Part shown: piece after piece, positions 17,989 through 27,413 of the stretch | How the letters are laid out: each line of letters opens with the position of its first letter | Numbering within the stretch: the first letter of the stretch is position 1 | NCBI GenBank assembly: GCA_934133005.1 | Contig: CAKPAI010000001.1 | Span: 248,001-312,000 of the forward strand | Origin: an uncultured Clostridia bacterium | GTDB lineage: Bacteria; Bacillota; Clostridia; TANB77; CAG-508 | DNA length: 64,000 nt | Direction: 5' to 3' | Program-made: the position numbers and the translations under genes | The notes under the pieces: model-generated | What the model saw: the letters and a program-made list of their open reading frames with translations, nothing else | The model's database searches: none | What the model was told of the DNA's origin: nothing

Positions 17989-18939
17989 TTAGTAATTATA
18001 TATTCCATCAAATTCCGAAACTTGTTCATTTACATTATAAGCATGAACTTTCACGCTATTTTCTCCTCTTTGTACTTGTACTCTAAATTCAAAATCTGTG
18101 GTATTTAAAGAAACATTTGGATCTGTTTGATATTGTTGATCATTTATATAGAATGTTATCATTCTTAATCCTTCTACATCATGAGCCTTTATTATTAGAT
18201 AAGATAAATCACTTGGATCAGCTGTTACCTCTATAGTTGGTTTTGTTGCTCCTTTTACTTCTTGATTTACTTTTTCTACATTTCCTGCAGTATCAGTTGC
18301 TTCTATATTTATTGTTATTTGCCCTCTATCTATTGGCACTAATATTTCAAGCGTATCTTGATTTTCTTCAGCTTGAACTTCTTTTTCTTCATCATTGCCT
18401 ATCTTGTACTTTACAGTATCTAGTGCAACATTGTCTGTTATAATAATTTTTATGTTGTTTCCTTCAGTCTCAAAGTCTATTGTAGGTTTTTCTGTGTCTT
18501 CATTTTCTTGTATATAGTTCTTTACATATCTTGTTTGATGTCCTTTAGAATCAGTTACAAGAATTTCTAATTTACTACTTCCAAATGGTATTGAAGTTGA
18601 AAATGAAATTTGAGTTTTATTTTGACCAGAAGTACTTACAGAACTTCCTCCGTTCCAAGCATAAGCTACTGTTCTTATACCAGCAGATGTTGAAACATCT
18701 ATAACTACTTCACTGCCTTGTTTTGTAGTTGTAACGGTTGGCGTTACAGCATTTTTCTTCTCATTTATATCTTGCAACATTGCATATACTCCATTGCCTG
18801 ATATTATTATTCCAAATATTATTATTATTACAGCAAATAATTTTACAACTGCTCCTGTTTCTAGTGGCTCTCCGCTACTTTTTTTACTTTTAACTTTATT
18901 TTTTTCTTGACTATTATTCATCATTAAAATCTGATTCAC
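17989..18939 (-). CDS. membrane-anchored protein with bacterial Ig-like domains
   Basis: 316 residues from a GTG preceded by AAGGAGG. A charged cytoplasmic N-terminus (1-27), one membrane helix (about 30-52, KLFAVIIIIFGIIISGNGVY), then three extracellular beta-rich repeats of about 80-90 residues with the Ig-like pattern 'D...P.I.......I.I.A.D..G..' (e.g. ITDNVALDTVKYKIGNDEEK; IEATDTAGNVEKVNQEVKG). No enzyme motif and no sortase signal. Likely a cell-surface structural or adhesive protein. It lies upstream of the REC-GGDEF gene and 113 bp after the thioester adhesin start region's operon end, all on one strand. Confidence 0.75.
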   Translation of the reverse strand: MNQILMMNNSQEKNKVKSKKSSGEPLETGAVVKLFAVIIIIFGIIISGNGVYAMLQDINEKKNAVTPTVTTTKQGSEVVIDVSTSAGIRTVAYAWNGGSSVSTSGQNKTQISFSTSIPFGSSKLEILVTDSKGHQTRYVKNYIQENEDTEKPTIDFETEGNNIKIIITDNVALDTVKYKIGNDEEKEVQAEENQDTLEILVPIDRGQITINIEATDTAGNVEKVNQEVKGATKPTIEVTADPSDLSYLIIKAHDVEGLRMITFYINDQQYQTDPNVSLNTTDFEFRVQVQRGENSVKVHAYNVNEQVSEFDGIYNY

Positions 18940-19012
18940 TTAAACAATTGCCTCCTTAGTTTTGCTATTAGAAATTATAACATAGCAACTTTTTAAAGTA
19001 AATATTATTTTA

Positions 19013-19044
19013 AAAAAACTAGATACCTTTTAAAAGTATCTAGT
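19013..19044 (-). terminator. terminator of the large adhesin gene
   Basis: ACTAGATAC / GTATCTAGT stem followed by TTTTTTT on the minus strand, eight bases after the adhesin stop. Confidence 0.88.
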
Positions 19045-19051
19045 CTTTGTT

Positions 19052-22000
19052 TTATAATACAAACTTCTTAATTAGTGTTACTCCTGATAATACTATAACA
19101 AGTACTATAAATGTTATTCCTAAATATAATTGAATTTGACCTGTTTGTACTGTAACTAACACTGGTGCATCGTCAATATCATCTTCTCCTTCTTTTCTAT
19201 TATTTGGAGTTGAATCTATATCTGGACTTCCATATTCATTATAGTCTTTACTAATTTCTGCCCAGTTGTCCATTACTTTCATATTTTCTGCACTATTTTC
19301 CCATGTAAGAATTACCTCAACCTCAGTACTTTCTCCTGGCTTTAATAGTATATCTTTTGCAGAATCTGTTACTATCGTTTTTTCATCTAGTGCTGTCCAT
19401 GTTGGATTATCCTCTGCTACGAATTTTAGTCCATCTGGAATGTAATCTTTTATTTCTTTCGCATATCCTGCAATTTGACCTTCATTTGTAACTCTAATTG
19501 AGTATCTGAATTTTATTGTAACTGAATCTATCTTCTTTTTCTTAATATCTACTTTAACAATATCTTCTGGATCATCTTCAGCTTTATGTCCTGTTTCTGT
19601 TACAGTTTGTGTTCCATCTGCATCAATAACAATTGCTTGAGTTACCCATTTTCTTAAGCTTAAATCAAAATATTGTACTTTTATTTTTTCAATATCTTGA
19701 TCATCTTCTCCTTCTATCCATTTATCTGGAGTTGAATCTCTGTCCTCTATATCTTTTCCATTTTTATCGGTATTTTTTGATATTTGAGCTTGGTTTATTA
19801 TTATTCTATCTGATGTATTTGGAGCTATAACTTTAAATGCTACTTCAACATCTTTGTATGAAAGTGTTGTTCCATCAAATGCCTTTAGTAAATTATCTCC
19901 TGTTGTTTTTTCTTGATCTTTAGATAAGTAATCTGTTGCAATCGAAACTGCTTCTTCTAGTTTATCAGTTTCTTTTCCATCTTTGTCAAGCATTACCCAT
20001 CTATATGACTTATTTAACTCATTATCCGGTAAGAACTCTAAGCCTTCTGGAATATCATCTTTTATTAAAGCTGCATATCCATCAATTTCACCTTCATTAT
20101 ATACTCTTATTGTATATGTTACTATATTTCCATTAGATACTAAAACTGGATCTTTAGGATGATTATATGTTGCAGTTGTACTTGTTCCATTTGCCAAATT
20201 TGTTGTATCTACCTCTGGAATTCTTGATGTTATTTTTGTTTCATTAACAGCAGTTATAAATTTTCGTAAGCTTAAATCAAATTCTTTAACTGTTAGTTTT
20301 TCAAAATCATCATCATCTTCTTGTCCTGGCACATAAGTGTTATCTATTTCATTGTCTTTATAATCTTCTAAGTCTTTTCCTGTTGGAATATTCGCATTAT
20401 CTTTTTCAGAGTCTCTATCTTTTACTTCTTCACCATTTCCATTTACAAAATCAGAAATTTGCGCAATATTTGTTATTTTCTTTACCATTGGTTCTGTTTT
20501 TACAACTTCGCATACAACTTCAACATCTTTGTACGAAAGTGTTGTTCCATCAAATGCTGGTATTTTATTAACTCTGCTTGATGTTTCATTATCTTTTGAC
20601 AGATAATTTGTTGTAATTATTTGTGAATTATTAGTATCTACTACCCATTCATATTTTTTATTTATTTCATTTTCTGGTAAGAATTTTAGTTGTGCTGGTA
20701 GATTATCCTTTATTTCATTTGCATAACCATCAACGTCACCTTCGTTGTATACTCTGATTGTATATTTTACTATTGAACCAATTTGTATATCTAAAGGCTC
20801 TTTAGAATGATTATATATTGCTGTTGTTGCTGTTCCATTTGCTAAATGTGTTATATCAACTTGTGGTATTCTTGATGTTATTTTTTCTCCATCTATTTCT
20901 GTTATAAATTTACGTAAGCTTAAGTCAAAATCTTTGATAATTAGTTTTTCAAAATCATCATCATCTTCTTGTCCTGGTACGTATGATTTACTTAGTTCAC
21001 CATCTTTATAATCCTCTAAGTCTTTTCCTGTTGGAATATTTGCATTGTTCCTTTCAGAATCTCTATCTTTTTCTCTTTCTCCATTGCCATTTGTAAAGTC
21101 TGTGATTTCTGCAATGTTTGTTATTTTACTTGCCATTGGTTCTGTAGCTCTTACTTTACATGCAACTTTTACATCTATATAGTTTAAAGTTTTTCCACCA
21201 TCATATGATAATAATTTATTGGCATTTTCAGAAGTTTCATTTGCTTTTCCTGTGTATTTAGTTTTAATTGTTTTTGCTTTTGTTACATCAGTAGTCTCTA
21301 CTCCATTTTCATCATACATCTTCCATCCATACTGCACATTTATTGCATTATCTGGTAAGTATTCTAATTGTAGTGGTAAATGATCTGTTATTTCTTCTAC
21401 ATATCCATCTACTTCCCCTTCGTTATATACTCTTATTGTATATATTACTATATCTCCTAAATCTATTTTTACTGGAGCCTTTGTATGATTATATATTGCT
21501 GTTGTACTTGTTCCATTCGATAAGTTTGTTGTATCTACTTGTGGTATCCTTGATGTTATTTCTGTTCCATTTACATTTGTTATAAATTTACGTAAGCTTA
21601 AATCTAATGACTTTATAATTAACTTTTCAAAATCATCATCATCTTGTTGTCCTGGAATGTATTTGTCTTGTCTATTTATTTCTGTATCTTTATAATTTTC
21701 TAGATCACTTCCTGTTGGAAGATTTACATTTGAACCTTGTGAATCTCTATCTGTTACTTTATTTCCATTTCCATCCGTGAAATCTGTTATTTCTGCAATA
21801 TTTGTTATTTTACTTGCCATTGGATTTGTAGATTTTACTTTACATGCAACTTTTACGTCTATATAATCCAAATCATTTCCACTGTTATATGCAGCTAGTC
21901 TATTTGCATTAGTGCTACTTTCAGATGCTTTTCCTGTATACTTAGTTTTTATTGTCTTTGCTTTTGTTACATCAGTTGTTTCTGCTCCAGTTTCATCATA

Positions 22001-24127
22001 CATTTTCCAACCATATTGTGTATTTATTGAATTTCCTGATATAAACTCTAGTTGATCTGGTAAATGATCTGTTATTTCTTCTACATATCCATCTACTTCA
22101 CCTTCATTGTATACTCTTATTGTATATACTACTGTATCACCAATTGCTACTTTTATAGGTGATTTTGGGTGATTATATGTTGCTGTTGTACTTGTTCCTG
22201 CTTTTAATGCTGACGTATCTACTTGTGGTATTCTTGAAGTTACCTCTGTTCCATTTACATTTGTTATAAATTTACGCAAGCTTAAATCTAATGACTTTAT
22301 AACTAATTTTTCAAAATCATCATCATCTTGTTGTCCCGGAATATAAGGTTCTCCTCTATTTATTTCACTGTCTTTATAATTCTCTAAATCAGTTCCTGTT
22401 GGAAGATTTACATTTGAACCTTGTGAATCTCTATCCGTTACTTGATTTCCATTGCCATCTGTGAATTTTGTTATTTCCGCAATGTTCGTTATTTTACTTG
22501 CCATTGGTGAAGTAGCAACAACTTTACATCTTATTTTTACATCTTTATATGAAAGTGTATTTCCTCCCGTATATCCTGCTATTTTATTTGCTCCTGATAC
22601 AGTTTCGTTTGCTTTTGATAAATAGGCTGTTGTTACTGTATGTAAATCAGAACTATTTTTTAATTGCCATCCATAACTTATATTTACTTCATCATCAACT
22701 ATATATTCTAATTGATCTGGTAAATGGTCTGTTATTTCTTCTACATATCCATCTAAACTTGCTTCATTATATACTCTTATTGTATATGTTACTATATCTC
22801 CTATTGCAACTTTTACTGGTGATTTTGGATGTTCATATGTTGCAGTTGTACTTGTTCCTGCTTTTAATGCTGATGTATCTACTTGTGGTATTCTTGATTT
22901 TATTTCTACACCATTTATTTCTGTTATAAATTTTCTTAATGATAAATCAAATGGTTTTGGTACTACAATTGAAACATTCTCTGAAAAATGTATTGGTGAT
23001 TCTTCAACTATTACTACTGGTTGTTCAGTTGCTGGTGAATTTTCAACAGCCCAATATGTTGCTTTTTTTGTTTTATATGAACTGTTTATTGTCATATTTA
23101 TTCCAGTAATATTTGAACTTGTAGGAACCATTAAATAAAACTCTGTTCCAACTAATTCTTTTAAGCTTTTATTTGTTGCAACTATATTTCCACTTGCATC
23201 TTTTATTCCTAAAGTAGGATTTATAACTGAATTATTTACAGTGTCTTTATATTCTGCAGATAATGTATAATCTACATTTAGTAATTGCTTAATTTTATAT
23301 GGACCTGCTACATAGTTATTTCCAATTGTTTTCATTTCTAGATTTGTTGTTTCTAATGTAACTGGTTTTGTTGTGTTATATGTACTTGAATAATTTGCTG
23401 GTGCATTATTTATAAAATAATCAAATAATGCTGATGCCGCATCTTGTCTGTCCCATCCGTCATCTCCATATAAATCTTCAAATGTTTTATAGTTTTCAAT
23501 GCCATCATCTTGATTTGCAGTTGAATTTATTTTTAATTCTATTTCATTATAACAATATGCTGGATCTCCATCATTTGTAAAATGCCATATTGCTAATTGT
23601 TGTATAACGTCAATATCATCATCTGTTAAAAGACTATATCTTTCTTCTGGTATTTTAGCTTTTAAAAATTCATTTCTAGCTGTTGTATTATCTATTGATG
23701 AATCAGGCATTATATATAAGTTATCTAATACCCACAAAAGTTTATTATAATTTGTTCCTGTTGGTAATACATTAATATATGGACTTGGTATTGAACTTAA
23801 ATCTCTTATATCAAACTTCTGAGTATATGTACTTATTTTAGGATTATTTCCTGTTGACATATCACTAGAACCAAAACCTGGTCCTGCTTTTATACAGTAA
23901 ATTGTTCCATTTTTATTTGCAGTTCCTCCAGCTGCGCTTTCGTAACTTGCAATTTTCCATACTCTTTTTCCCGCATTTTGATAGCCATATCCTGAATTAC
24001 GTAATGAAACTATTCCTAAATATAATGGTCCTCCTGATGCAGCTTGTACACTACTTACTCCTGTAAGTGCAAATAATGCTGTTAATGTTAATATTGTTCC
24101 TAATAAAAACTTTCTTAATCTTTTCAT
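19052..24127 (-). CDS. large surface adhesin with thioester domain and six repeat domains
   Basis: 1691 residues. Signal peptide (1-30, KRLRKFLLGTILTLTALFAL ending VQAA). Residues 31-200 look like a thioester (TQxA) domain: Cys78 in TIYCIKAGPGFG and Gln177 in QQLAIWHF are in the pattern that forms an internal Cys-Gln bond used by Gram-positive pathogens to bind host proteins covalently. From about 391 come six repeats beginning (F/L)DLSLRK(F/W): about 391, 612, 840, 1067, 1282 and 1486. Each has a TYTIRVYNE strand and ITNIAEI; the first four are joined by acidic linkers with PGQ(Q/E)DDDDFEKL. The conserved Lys and Asn could form isopeptide bonds (inference). The C-terminus is one helix plus KKF without LPXTG, so it is membrane-anchored rather than sortase-linked. 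Promoter at 24198-24226. Confidence 0.87.
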   Translation of the reverse strand: MKRLRKFLLGTILTLTALFALTGVSSVQAASGGPLYLGIVSLRNSGYGYQNAGKRVWKIASYESAAGGTANKNGTIYCIKAGPGFGSSDMSTGNNPKISTYTQKFDIRDLSSIPSPYINVLPTGTNYNKLLWVLDNLYIMPDSSIDNTTARNEFLKAKIPEERYSLLTDDDIDVIQQLAIWHFTNDGDPAYCYNEIELKINSTANQDDGIENYKTFEDLYGDDGWDRQDAASALFDYFINNAPANYSSTYNTTKPVTLETTNLEMKTIGNNYVAGPYKIKQLLNVDYTLSAEYKDTVNNSVINPTLGIKDASGNIVATNKSLKELVGTEFYLMVPTSSNITGINMTINSSYKTKKATYWAVENSPATEQPVVIVEESPIHFSENVSIVVPKPFDLSLRKFITEINGVEIKSRIPQVDTSALKAGTSTTATYEHPKSPVKVAIGDIVTYTIRVYNEASLDGYVEEITDHLPDQLEYIVDDEVNISYGWQLKNSSDLHTVTTAYLSKANETVSGANKIAGYTGGNTLSYKDVKIRCKVVATSPMASKITNIAEITKFTDGNGNQVTDRDSQGSNVNLPTGTDLENYKDSEINRGEPYIPGQQDDDDFEKLVIKSLDLSLRKFITNVNGTEVTSRIPQVDTSALKAGTSTTATYNHPKSPIKVAIGDTVVYTIRVYNEGEVDGYVEEITDHLPDQLEFISGNSINTQYGWKMYDETGAETTDVTKAKTIKTKYTGKASESSTNANRLAAYNSGNDLDYIDVKVACKVKSTNPMASKITNIAEITDFTDGNGNKVTDRDSQGSNVNLPTGSDLENYKDTEINRQDKYIPGQQDDDDFEKLIIKSLDLSLRKFITNVNGTEITSRIPQVDTTNLSNGTSTTAIYNHTKAPVKIDLGDIVIYTIRVYNEGEVDGYVEEITDHLPLQLEYLPDNAINVQYGWKMYDENGVETTDVTKAKTIKTKYTGKANETSENANKLLSYDGGKTLNYIDVKVACKVRATEPMASKITNIAEITDFTNGNGEREKDRDSERNNANIPTGKDLEDYKDGELSKSYVPGQEDDDDFEKLIIKDFDLSLRKFITEIDGEKITSRIPQVDITHLANGTATTAIYNHSKEPLDIQIGSIVKYTIRVYNEGDVDGYANEIKDNLPAQLKFLPENEINKKYEWVVDTNNSQIITTNYLSKDNETSSRVNKIPAFDGTTLSYKDVEVVCEVVKTEPMVKKITNIAQISDFVNGNGEEVKDRDSEKDNANIPTGKDLEDYKDNEIDNTYVPGQEDDDDFEKLTVKEFDLSLRKFITAVNETKITSRIPEVDTTNLANGTSTTATYNHPKDPVLVSNGNIVTYTIRVYNEGEIDGYAALIKDDIPEGLEFLPDNELNKSYRWVMLDKDGKETDKLEEAVSIATDYLSKDQEKTTGDNLLKAFDGTTLSYKDVEVAFKVIAPNTSDRIIINQAQISKNTDKNGKDIEDRDSTPDKWIEGEDDQDIEKIKVQYFDLSLRKWVTQAIVIDADGTQTVTETGHKAEDDPEDIVKVDIKKKKIDSVTIKFRYSIRVTNEGQIAGYAKEIKDYIPDGLKFVAEDNPTWTALDEKTIVTDSAKDILLKPGESTEVEVILTWENSAENMKVMDNWAEISKDYNEYGSPDIDSTPNNRKEGEDDIDDAPVLVTVQTGQIQLYLGITFIVLVIVLSGVTLIKKFVL
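19640..22960 (-). repeat. tandem coding repeats, six units of about 610-680 bp
   Basis: The adhesin gene contains six direct repeats, recognisable by a conserved start (plus-strand AAATTT(T/A)CG(T/C)AAGCTTAA, variant in the first and last units) at about 22924, 22266, 21588, 20905, 20257 and 19648. Units two and three are closest to each other. Such repeats can expand or contract by recombination and are hard to assemble with short reads. Confidence 0.85.
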
Positions 24128-24136
24128 TTTTCCCTA

Positions 24137-24167
24137 TATGTTAGTTAATACTAACATACCTTCCTCC
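24137..24167 (-). promoter_or_regulatory. adhesin leader: ribosome site, hairpin, start codon
   Basis: AAGGAGG is followed by an 8-bp inverted repeat TATGTTAG / CTAACATA (24137-24158), then TAGGGAAAA and the ATG at 24127. A 7-codon mini-frame begins inside the hairpin. Same layout as the leader of the REC-GGDEF gene. Confidence 0.4.
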
Positions 24168-24197
24168 TTATTATTTGTGATATTAAGACACATATTA

Positions 24198-24226
24198 ATT
24201 ATATTACATTGAGCATCTTAAATCAA
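24198..24226 (-). promoter_or_regulatory. promoter of the large adhesin gene
   Basis: Minus strand TTGATT (24221-24226), 17 bp, TATAAT (24198-24203). Confidence 0.7.
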
Positions 24227-24404
24227 GCTTTTAATCTTAGAAAATTGTAGAAAAAATTAGAAATTTCTTCTTTTTTTTTTCAATTATTATTTTTTTCATA
24301 AAATACACTAAATTTTTATTGATTTTTAATGTTTATTCATATAAAATAATTTATGTTAAATACTAATAAAGGAATTGCCATTTTTATTGGCTTAGGAATA
24401 AATT

Positions 24405-26612
24405 ATGAATTATAAGAAAAATAAAAATTTGGAAAACAAAAGTAAAAAATTACTAATATTTGCTATTGTCTTTGTACTCTTTTCTTTTTTATTACTTTTT
24501 CGCATATTTTGGCTACAATTTATAGATGGAGACACTTTAAAAGAAAAACAATATAAGCAGTCAACTGCAAACACTGTAATAAGTCCTAAAAGAGGAACTA
24601 TCTATGATTCTACTGGAAAAGCTTTAGCAGTAAGTTCTGACGTAGATACAATAAGCATAAATCCGTCACTTATATATGTAAAAAACGATACAGAAGGAAC
24701 AAATAAATTAAAGGAAAAAGTAGCACATGCTTTTGCTGATATTTTTGATTTAAATTATGATGAAGTTTTAGTAAAAGTTACTAGCACTAATTCTGTTGAA
24801 ACTATAGTATCTAAAGTCGATAGTGATAAAGTTTCAGAGCTTCAAAAATGGATGAAAGACAATAATGTATATTCGGGTATAAATATTGATGAAGATACCA
24901 AAAGAACTTATCCTTATAATAACTTAGCTTCAAATCTAATCGGTTTTTGTGGAAGTGATAATAATGGACTTGCTGGAATTGAATATTATTGGGATAGCAC
25001 TCTTGCTGGTACATCTGGAAAAATAACTACTTCTATAGATTCTCTTCAAAACTCTATACCAGATGCAAATGAAGTATATATTGCAGCTCAAGATGGTTAT
25101 GATATAACTCTTTCAATTGATGTAAATATTCAAACCATTGTAGAAAAATATTTAAAACAAGCAGTTACTGAAAATGATTGTAAAAGTGGAGGATCTATGG
25201 TTTTAATGAATCCTTCTACTGGTGATATTTTAGCTATGGCATCATATCCTGACTATAACCTAAATACTCCGTTTGAGCCAAATGAATCTTTAAAAGCCAC
25301 ATGGGATACATTATCTAGTTCAGAAAAATCTAATGCTTTATATAAAATGTATAGTAATAAAGTTGTAAACGAAACATATGAACCTGGTTCCGTCTTTAAA
25401 ATAATTCTTGCTGCAACAGCTTTAGAAGAAAATATTACTAAACCAGATGTTGCAGGTGAATTCTATTGTTCTGGTAGCCAAGATGTTTCAGGTATAAAAA
25501 TACACTGTGCTAATACTTCTGGTCATGGTAGCCAAAGTTTAAGAAATGCTTTAGAAAACTCTTGTAACCCTGCCTTAATACAACTTGGGCAAAAAATTGG
25601 TGCCTCTACATTATATAAGTATTTCAGAGCTTTTGGTTTATTTGAAAGAACTGGAATCGAAACAGCAGGTGAAGCATCTAGTCAATTTCATGACTTGGAT
25701 TCAGTAGGACCTGTGGAACTTGCAACTACATCATTTGGTCAAAGATTTACAATTACACAAATGCAAATGATTACTGCAGCCTCTGCTATTGCCAATAACG
25801 GAATACTTGTAAAGCCTCGTATAGTCACAAAGGTAAAAAACTCATCAACTGGAGAAGTAACAAATATTGAAACAACTCAAGTAAGACAAGTAATATCTTC
25901 AGAAACAGCAGCACAAGTTCGTAGTATAATGCAATCTGTTGTTACAAACGGTGGTGGTCAATATGGTAGTGTTAAAGGATATTCAATTGGTGGAAAAACT
26001 GGAACTTCGGAAGAAAGTGCCGCAAATCCTGGAGCAGGATATGTTGCTTCTTTCTTAGCTATTGCTCCTGTTGAAAACACTCAAGTTGTAGCACTTTTAT
26101 CACTTTATGGACCTCAAGGTAAATCTCATTATGGTGGTCAAATTGCAGCTCCTGTTGTTGCTCAAGTTTTAAGTGAAGTTCTTCCTTATTTAGGAATTCC
26201 TTCTGATGAAGATTCATCTTCATCAACATCAATCACAATTCCAGACTTAAGAAATAAAACAATATCTAATGCAAAAGAAATCTTAGATAACTTAGGTCTT
26301 ACTCTTGTAACATCAGCTTCAGATGATGAAGTAATAACTTCTCAAAATCCAAAGGCAGGAACATCTATTTCTACAAAAGGTATTGTTAGAGCTTATTCTG
26401 AAAACGCTTCAAATTCAATATCTGCAACAGTTCCTGATTTAAAAGGAAAAAGCTTATATCAAGCATCAAACGTATTAAAATCTGTAAATCTAAATATTCA
26501 AGCAACTGGCTCTGGCATAGTGGTTTCTCAGGATATTTTAAGTGGTACAGAAGTTGAAGAAGGTACAATTGTAAAAGTTACTCTTCAAGACGTCGCTAGT
26601 GAATTACATTAA
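24405..26612 (+). CDS. class B penicillin-binding protein (PBP2/FtsI/SpoVD type) with two PASTA domains
   Basis: 735 residues; a peptidoglycan transpeptidase outside the membrane. N-terminal anchor helix (about 18-38, LLIFAIVFVLFSFLLLFRIF), dimerisation domain with SPKRGTIYDSTGKALAVS, then the transpeptidase with the catalytic serine in EPGSVFKI (about 328), SCN triad and KTGT (about 532). Two PASTA domains follow (about 610-665 and 675-733; ITIPDLRNKTI and ATVPDLKGKSL). Two PASTA domains fit FtsI/PBP2x-like division enzymes as well as SpoVD-like sporulation enzymes; the spore protein in the window makes both possible. Its leader also shows AAAGGA, a GCCA/TGGC hairpin and a second weak site before the ATG. 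The gene stands alone on the plus strand. Confidence 0.9.
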   Translation: MNYKKNKNLENKSKKLLIFAIVFVLFSFLLLFRIFWLQFIDGDTLKEKQYKQSTANTVISPKRGTIYDSTGKALAVSSDVDTISINPSLIYVKNDTEGTNKLKEKVAHAFADIFDLNYDEVLVKVTSTNSVETIVSKVDSDKVSELQKWMKDNNVYSGINIDEDTKRTYPYNNLASNLIGFCGSDNNGLAGIEYYWDSTLAGTSGKITTSIDSLQNSIPDANEVYIAAQDGYDITLSIDVNIQTIVEKYLKQAVTENDCKSGGSMVLMNPSTGDILAMASYPDYNLNTPFEPNESLKATWDTLSSSEKSNALYKMYSNKVVNETYEPGSVFKIILAATALEENITKPDVAGEFYCSGSQDVSGIKIHCANTSGHGSQSLRNALENSCNPALIQLGQKIGASTLYKYFRAFGLFERTGIETAGEASSQFHDLDSVGPVELATTSFGQRFTITQMQMITAASAIANNGILVKPRIVTKVKNSSTGEVTNIETTQVRQVISSETAAQVRSIMQSVVTNGGGQYGSVKGYSIGGKTGTSEESAANPGAGYVASFLAIAPVENTQVVALLSLYGPQGKSHYGGQIAAPVVAQVLSEVLPYLGIPSDEDSSSSTSITIPDLRNKTISNAKEILDNLGLTLVTSASDDEVITSQNPKAGTSISTKGIVRAYSENASNSISATVPDLKGKSLYQASNVLKSVNLNIQATGSGIVVSQDILSGTEVEEGTIVKVTLQDVASELH

Positions 26613-26663
26613 AAAAAGCGTCATACCAAAACATGTAATAATGTTTCGGCATGACGCTTTTTC
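26613..26663. terminator. bidirectional terminator after the PBP gene
   Basis: AAAAAGCGTCAT...ATGACGCTTTTT, a long stem with A-run and T-run on opposite sides. It ends the PBP gene and the convergent gene at 26672. Confidence 0.92.
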
Positions 26664-26671
26664 TTATTAAG

Positions 26672-27295
26672 TTATCTGAACTCGACTTTTGAGTTTTCTT
26701 TTACAACACCCCAATCCTTAGTATTTCCAACTCCTCTTCTTGGGCTGAAGGCAATCCATCTCTTCGTCTCTGAGAAAATAATGTAACAGGGTACACCTTT
26801 TCTCACATTCTTCTCAAACTCTAACCTTTTTTCTTTCGAAGGCATAAAGTTTTCTTCTCTTATTACTACTAATAAAGCTCCCTTCTTTCTTCCCTCTCTT
26901 TTCAGTTTCAAGATCCAATCTTCTTTTTCTTTTTGCCTGATACTTTCATAAACTCCGGGTAGTGACATCTTTGCCGTTGACACCTCTAATACTTGCTCTT
27001 TAATCTTTTCCTTCAGTTCTGCCTGAGTTTTAAAAACAATATTATCTCCTTCAACTTTAAAAGGCATTGTAGTATTCCACTCATTCTTTAGAGCATCATT
27101 ATATTCGTTCCACAACCTCTCATAACAAAAATATCTCTCCACTAAATAACAAAATTGTTCATGGGTATCTTTCCACTTGATTCTAAATAGCCATACATGG
27201 ATAATGTATATAATCCATGCAATACAGTGATAGCTTTTCGGAGCTTTTGGCACCTTTACATTGTTCCGTTCCAAGATTTCTTCGAATGTCTTCAT
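26672..27295 (-). CDS. unrecognised protein, higher GC than its surroundings
   Basis: 207 residues from the ATG at 27295 (behind AGGGAGGA; an earlier in-frame start at 27328 has no ribosome site). I recognise no domain. It is basic and rich in W, K and E: residues 20-60 are aromatic (HCIAWIIYIIHVWLFRIKWK), the middle is a charged coiled region (AELKEKIKEQVLEV), and the C-terminal half has beta-type stretches (GALLVVIREENFMPSKEK; VPCYIIFSETKRWIAFSP). By hand count the lines from 26701 and 26761 are 45% and 37% G+C against 23% in a neighbouring line, so it may be acquired DNA. Own promoter at 27374-27402. Confidence 0.6.
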   Translation of the reverse strand: MKTFEEILERNNVKVPKAPKSYHCIAWIIYIIHVWLFRIKWKDTHEQFCYLVERYFCYERLWNEYNDALKNEWNTTMPFKVEGDNIVFKTQAELKEKIKEQVLEVSTAKMSLPGVYESIRQKEKEDWILKLKREGRKKGALLVVIREENFMPSKEKRLEFEKNVRKGVPCYIIFSETKRWIAFSPRRGVGNTKDWGVVKENSKVEFR

Positions 27296-27373
27296 AAGTT
27301 CATCCTCCCTTAATAATTTTGCTAGCAAAGTTGCCAGCTTTTAATTCAGTTTTGTTTGCGAACTGCTTTTTTT

Positions 27374-27402
27374 ATTATAACATATTTTTCATTTTATTGC
27401 AA
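27374..27402 (-). promoter_or_regulatory. promoter of the unrecognised gene at 26672
   Basis: Minus strand TTGCAA (27397-27402), 17 bp, TATAAT (27374-27379). Confidence 0.7.
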
Positions 27403-27413
27403 TTTATGTTCAC

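Noticed and set aside
19633..22929. Several plus-strand frames of 60-126 codons rich in Leu, Tyr and His inside the adhesin gene
   Set aside because: They are antisense shadows of the repetitive coding strand and lack ribosome sites.
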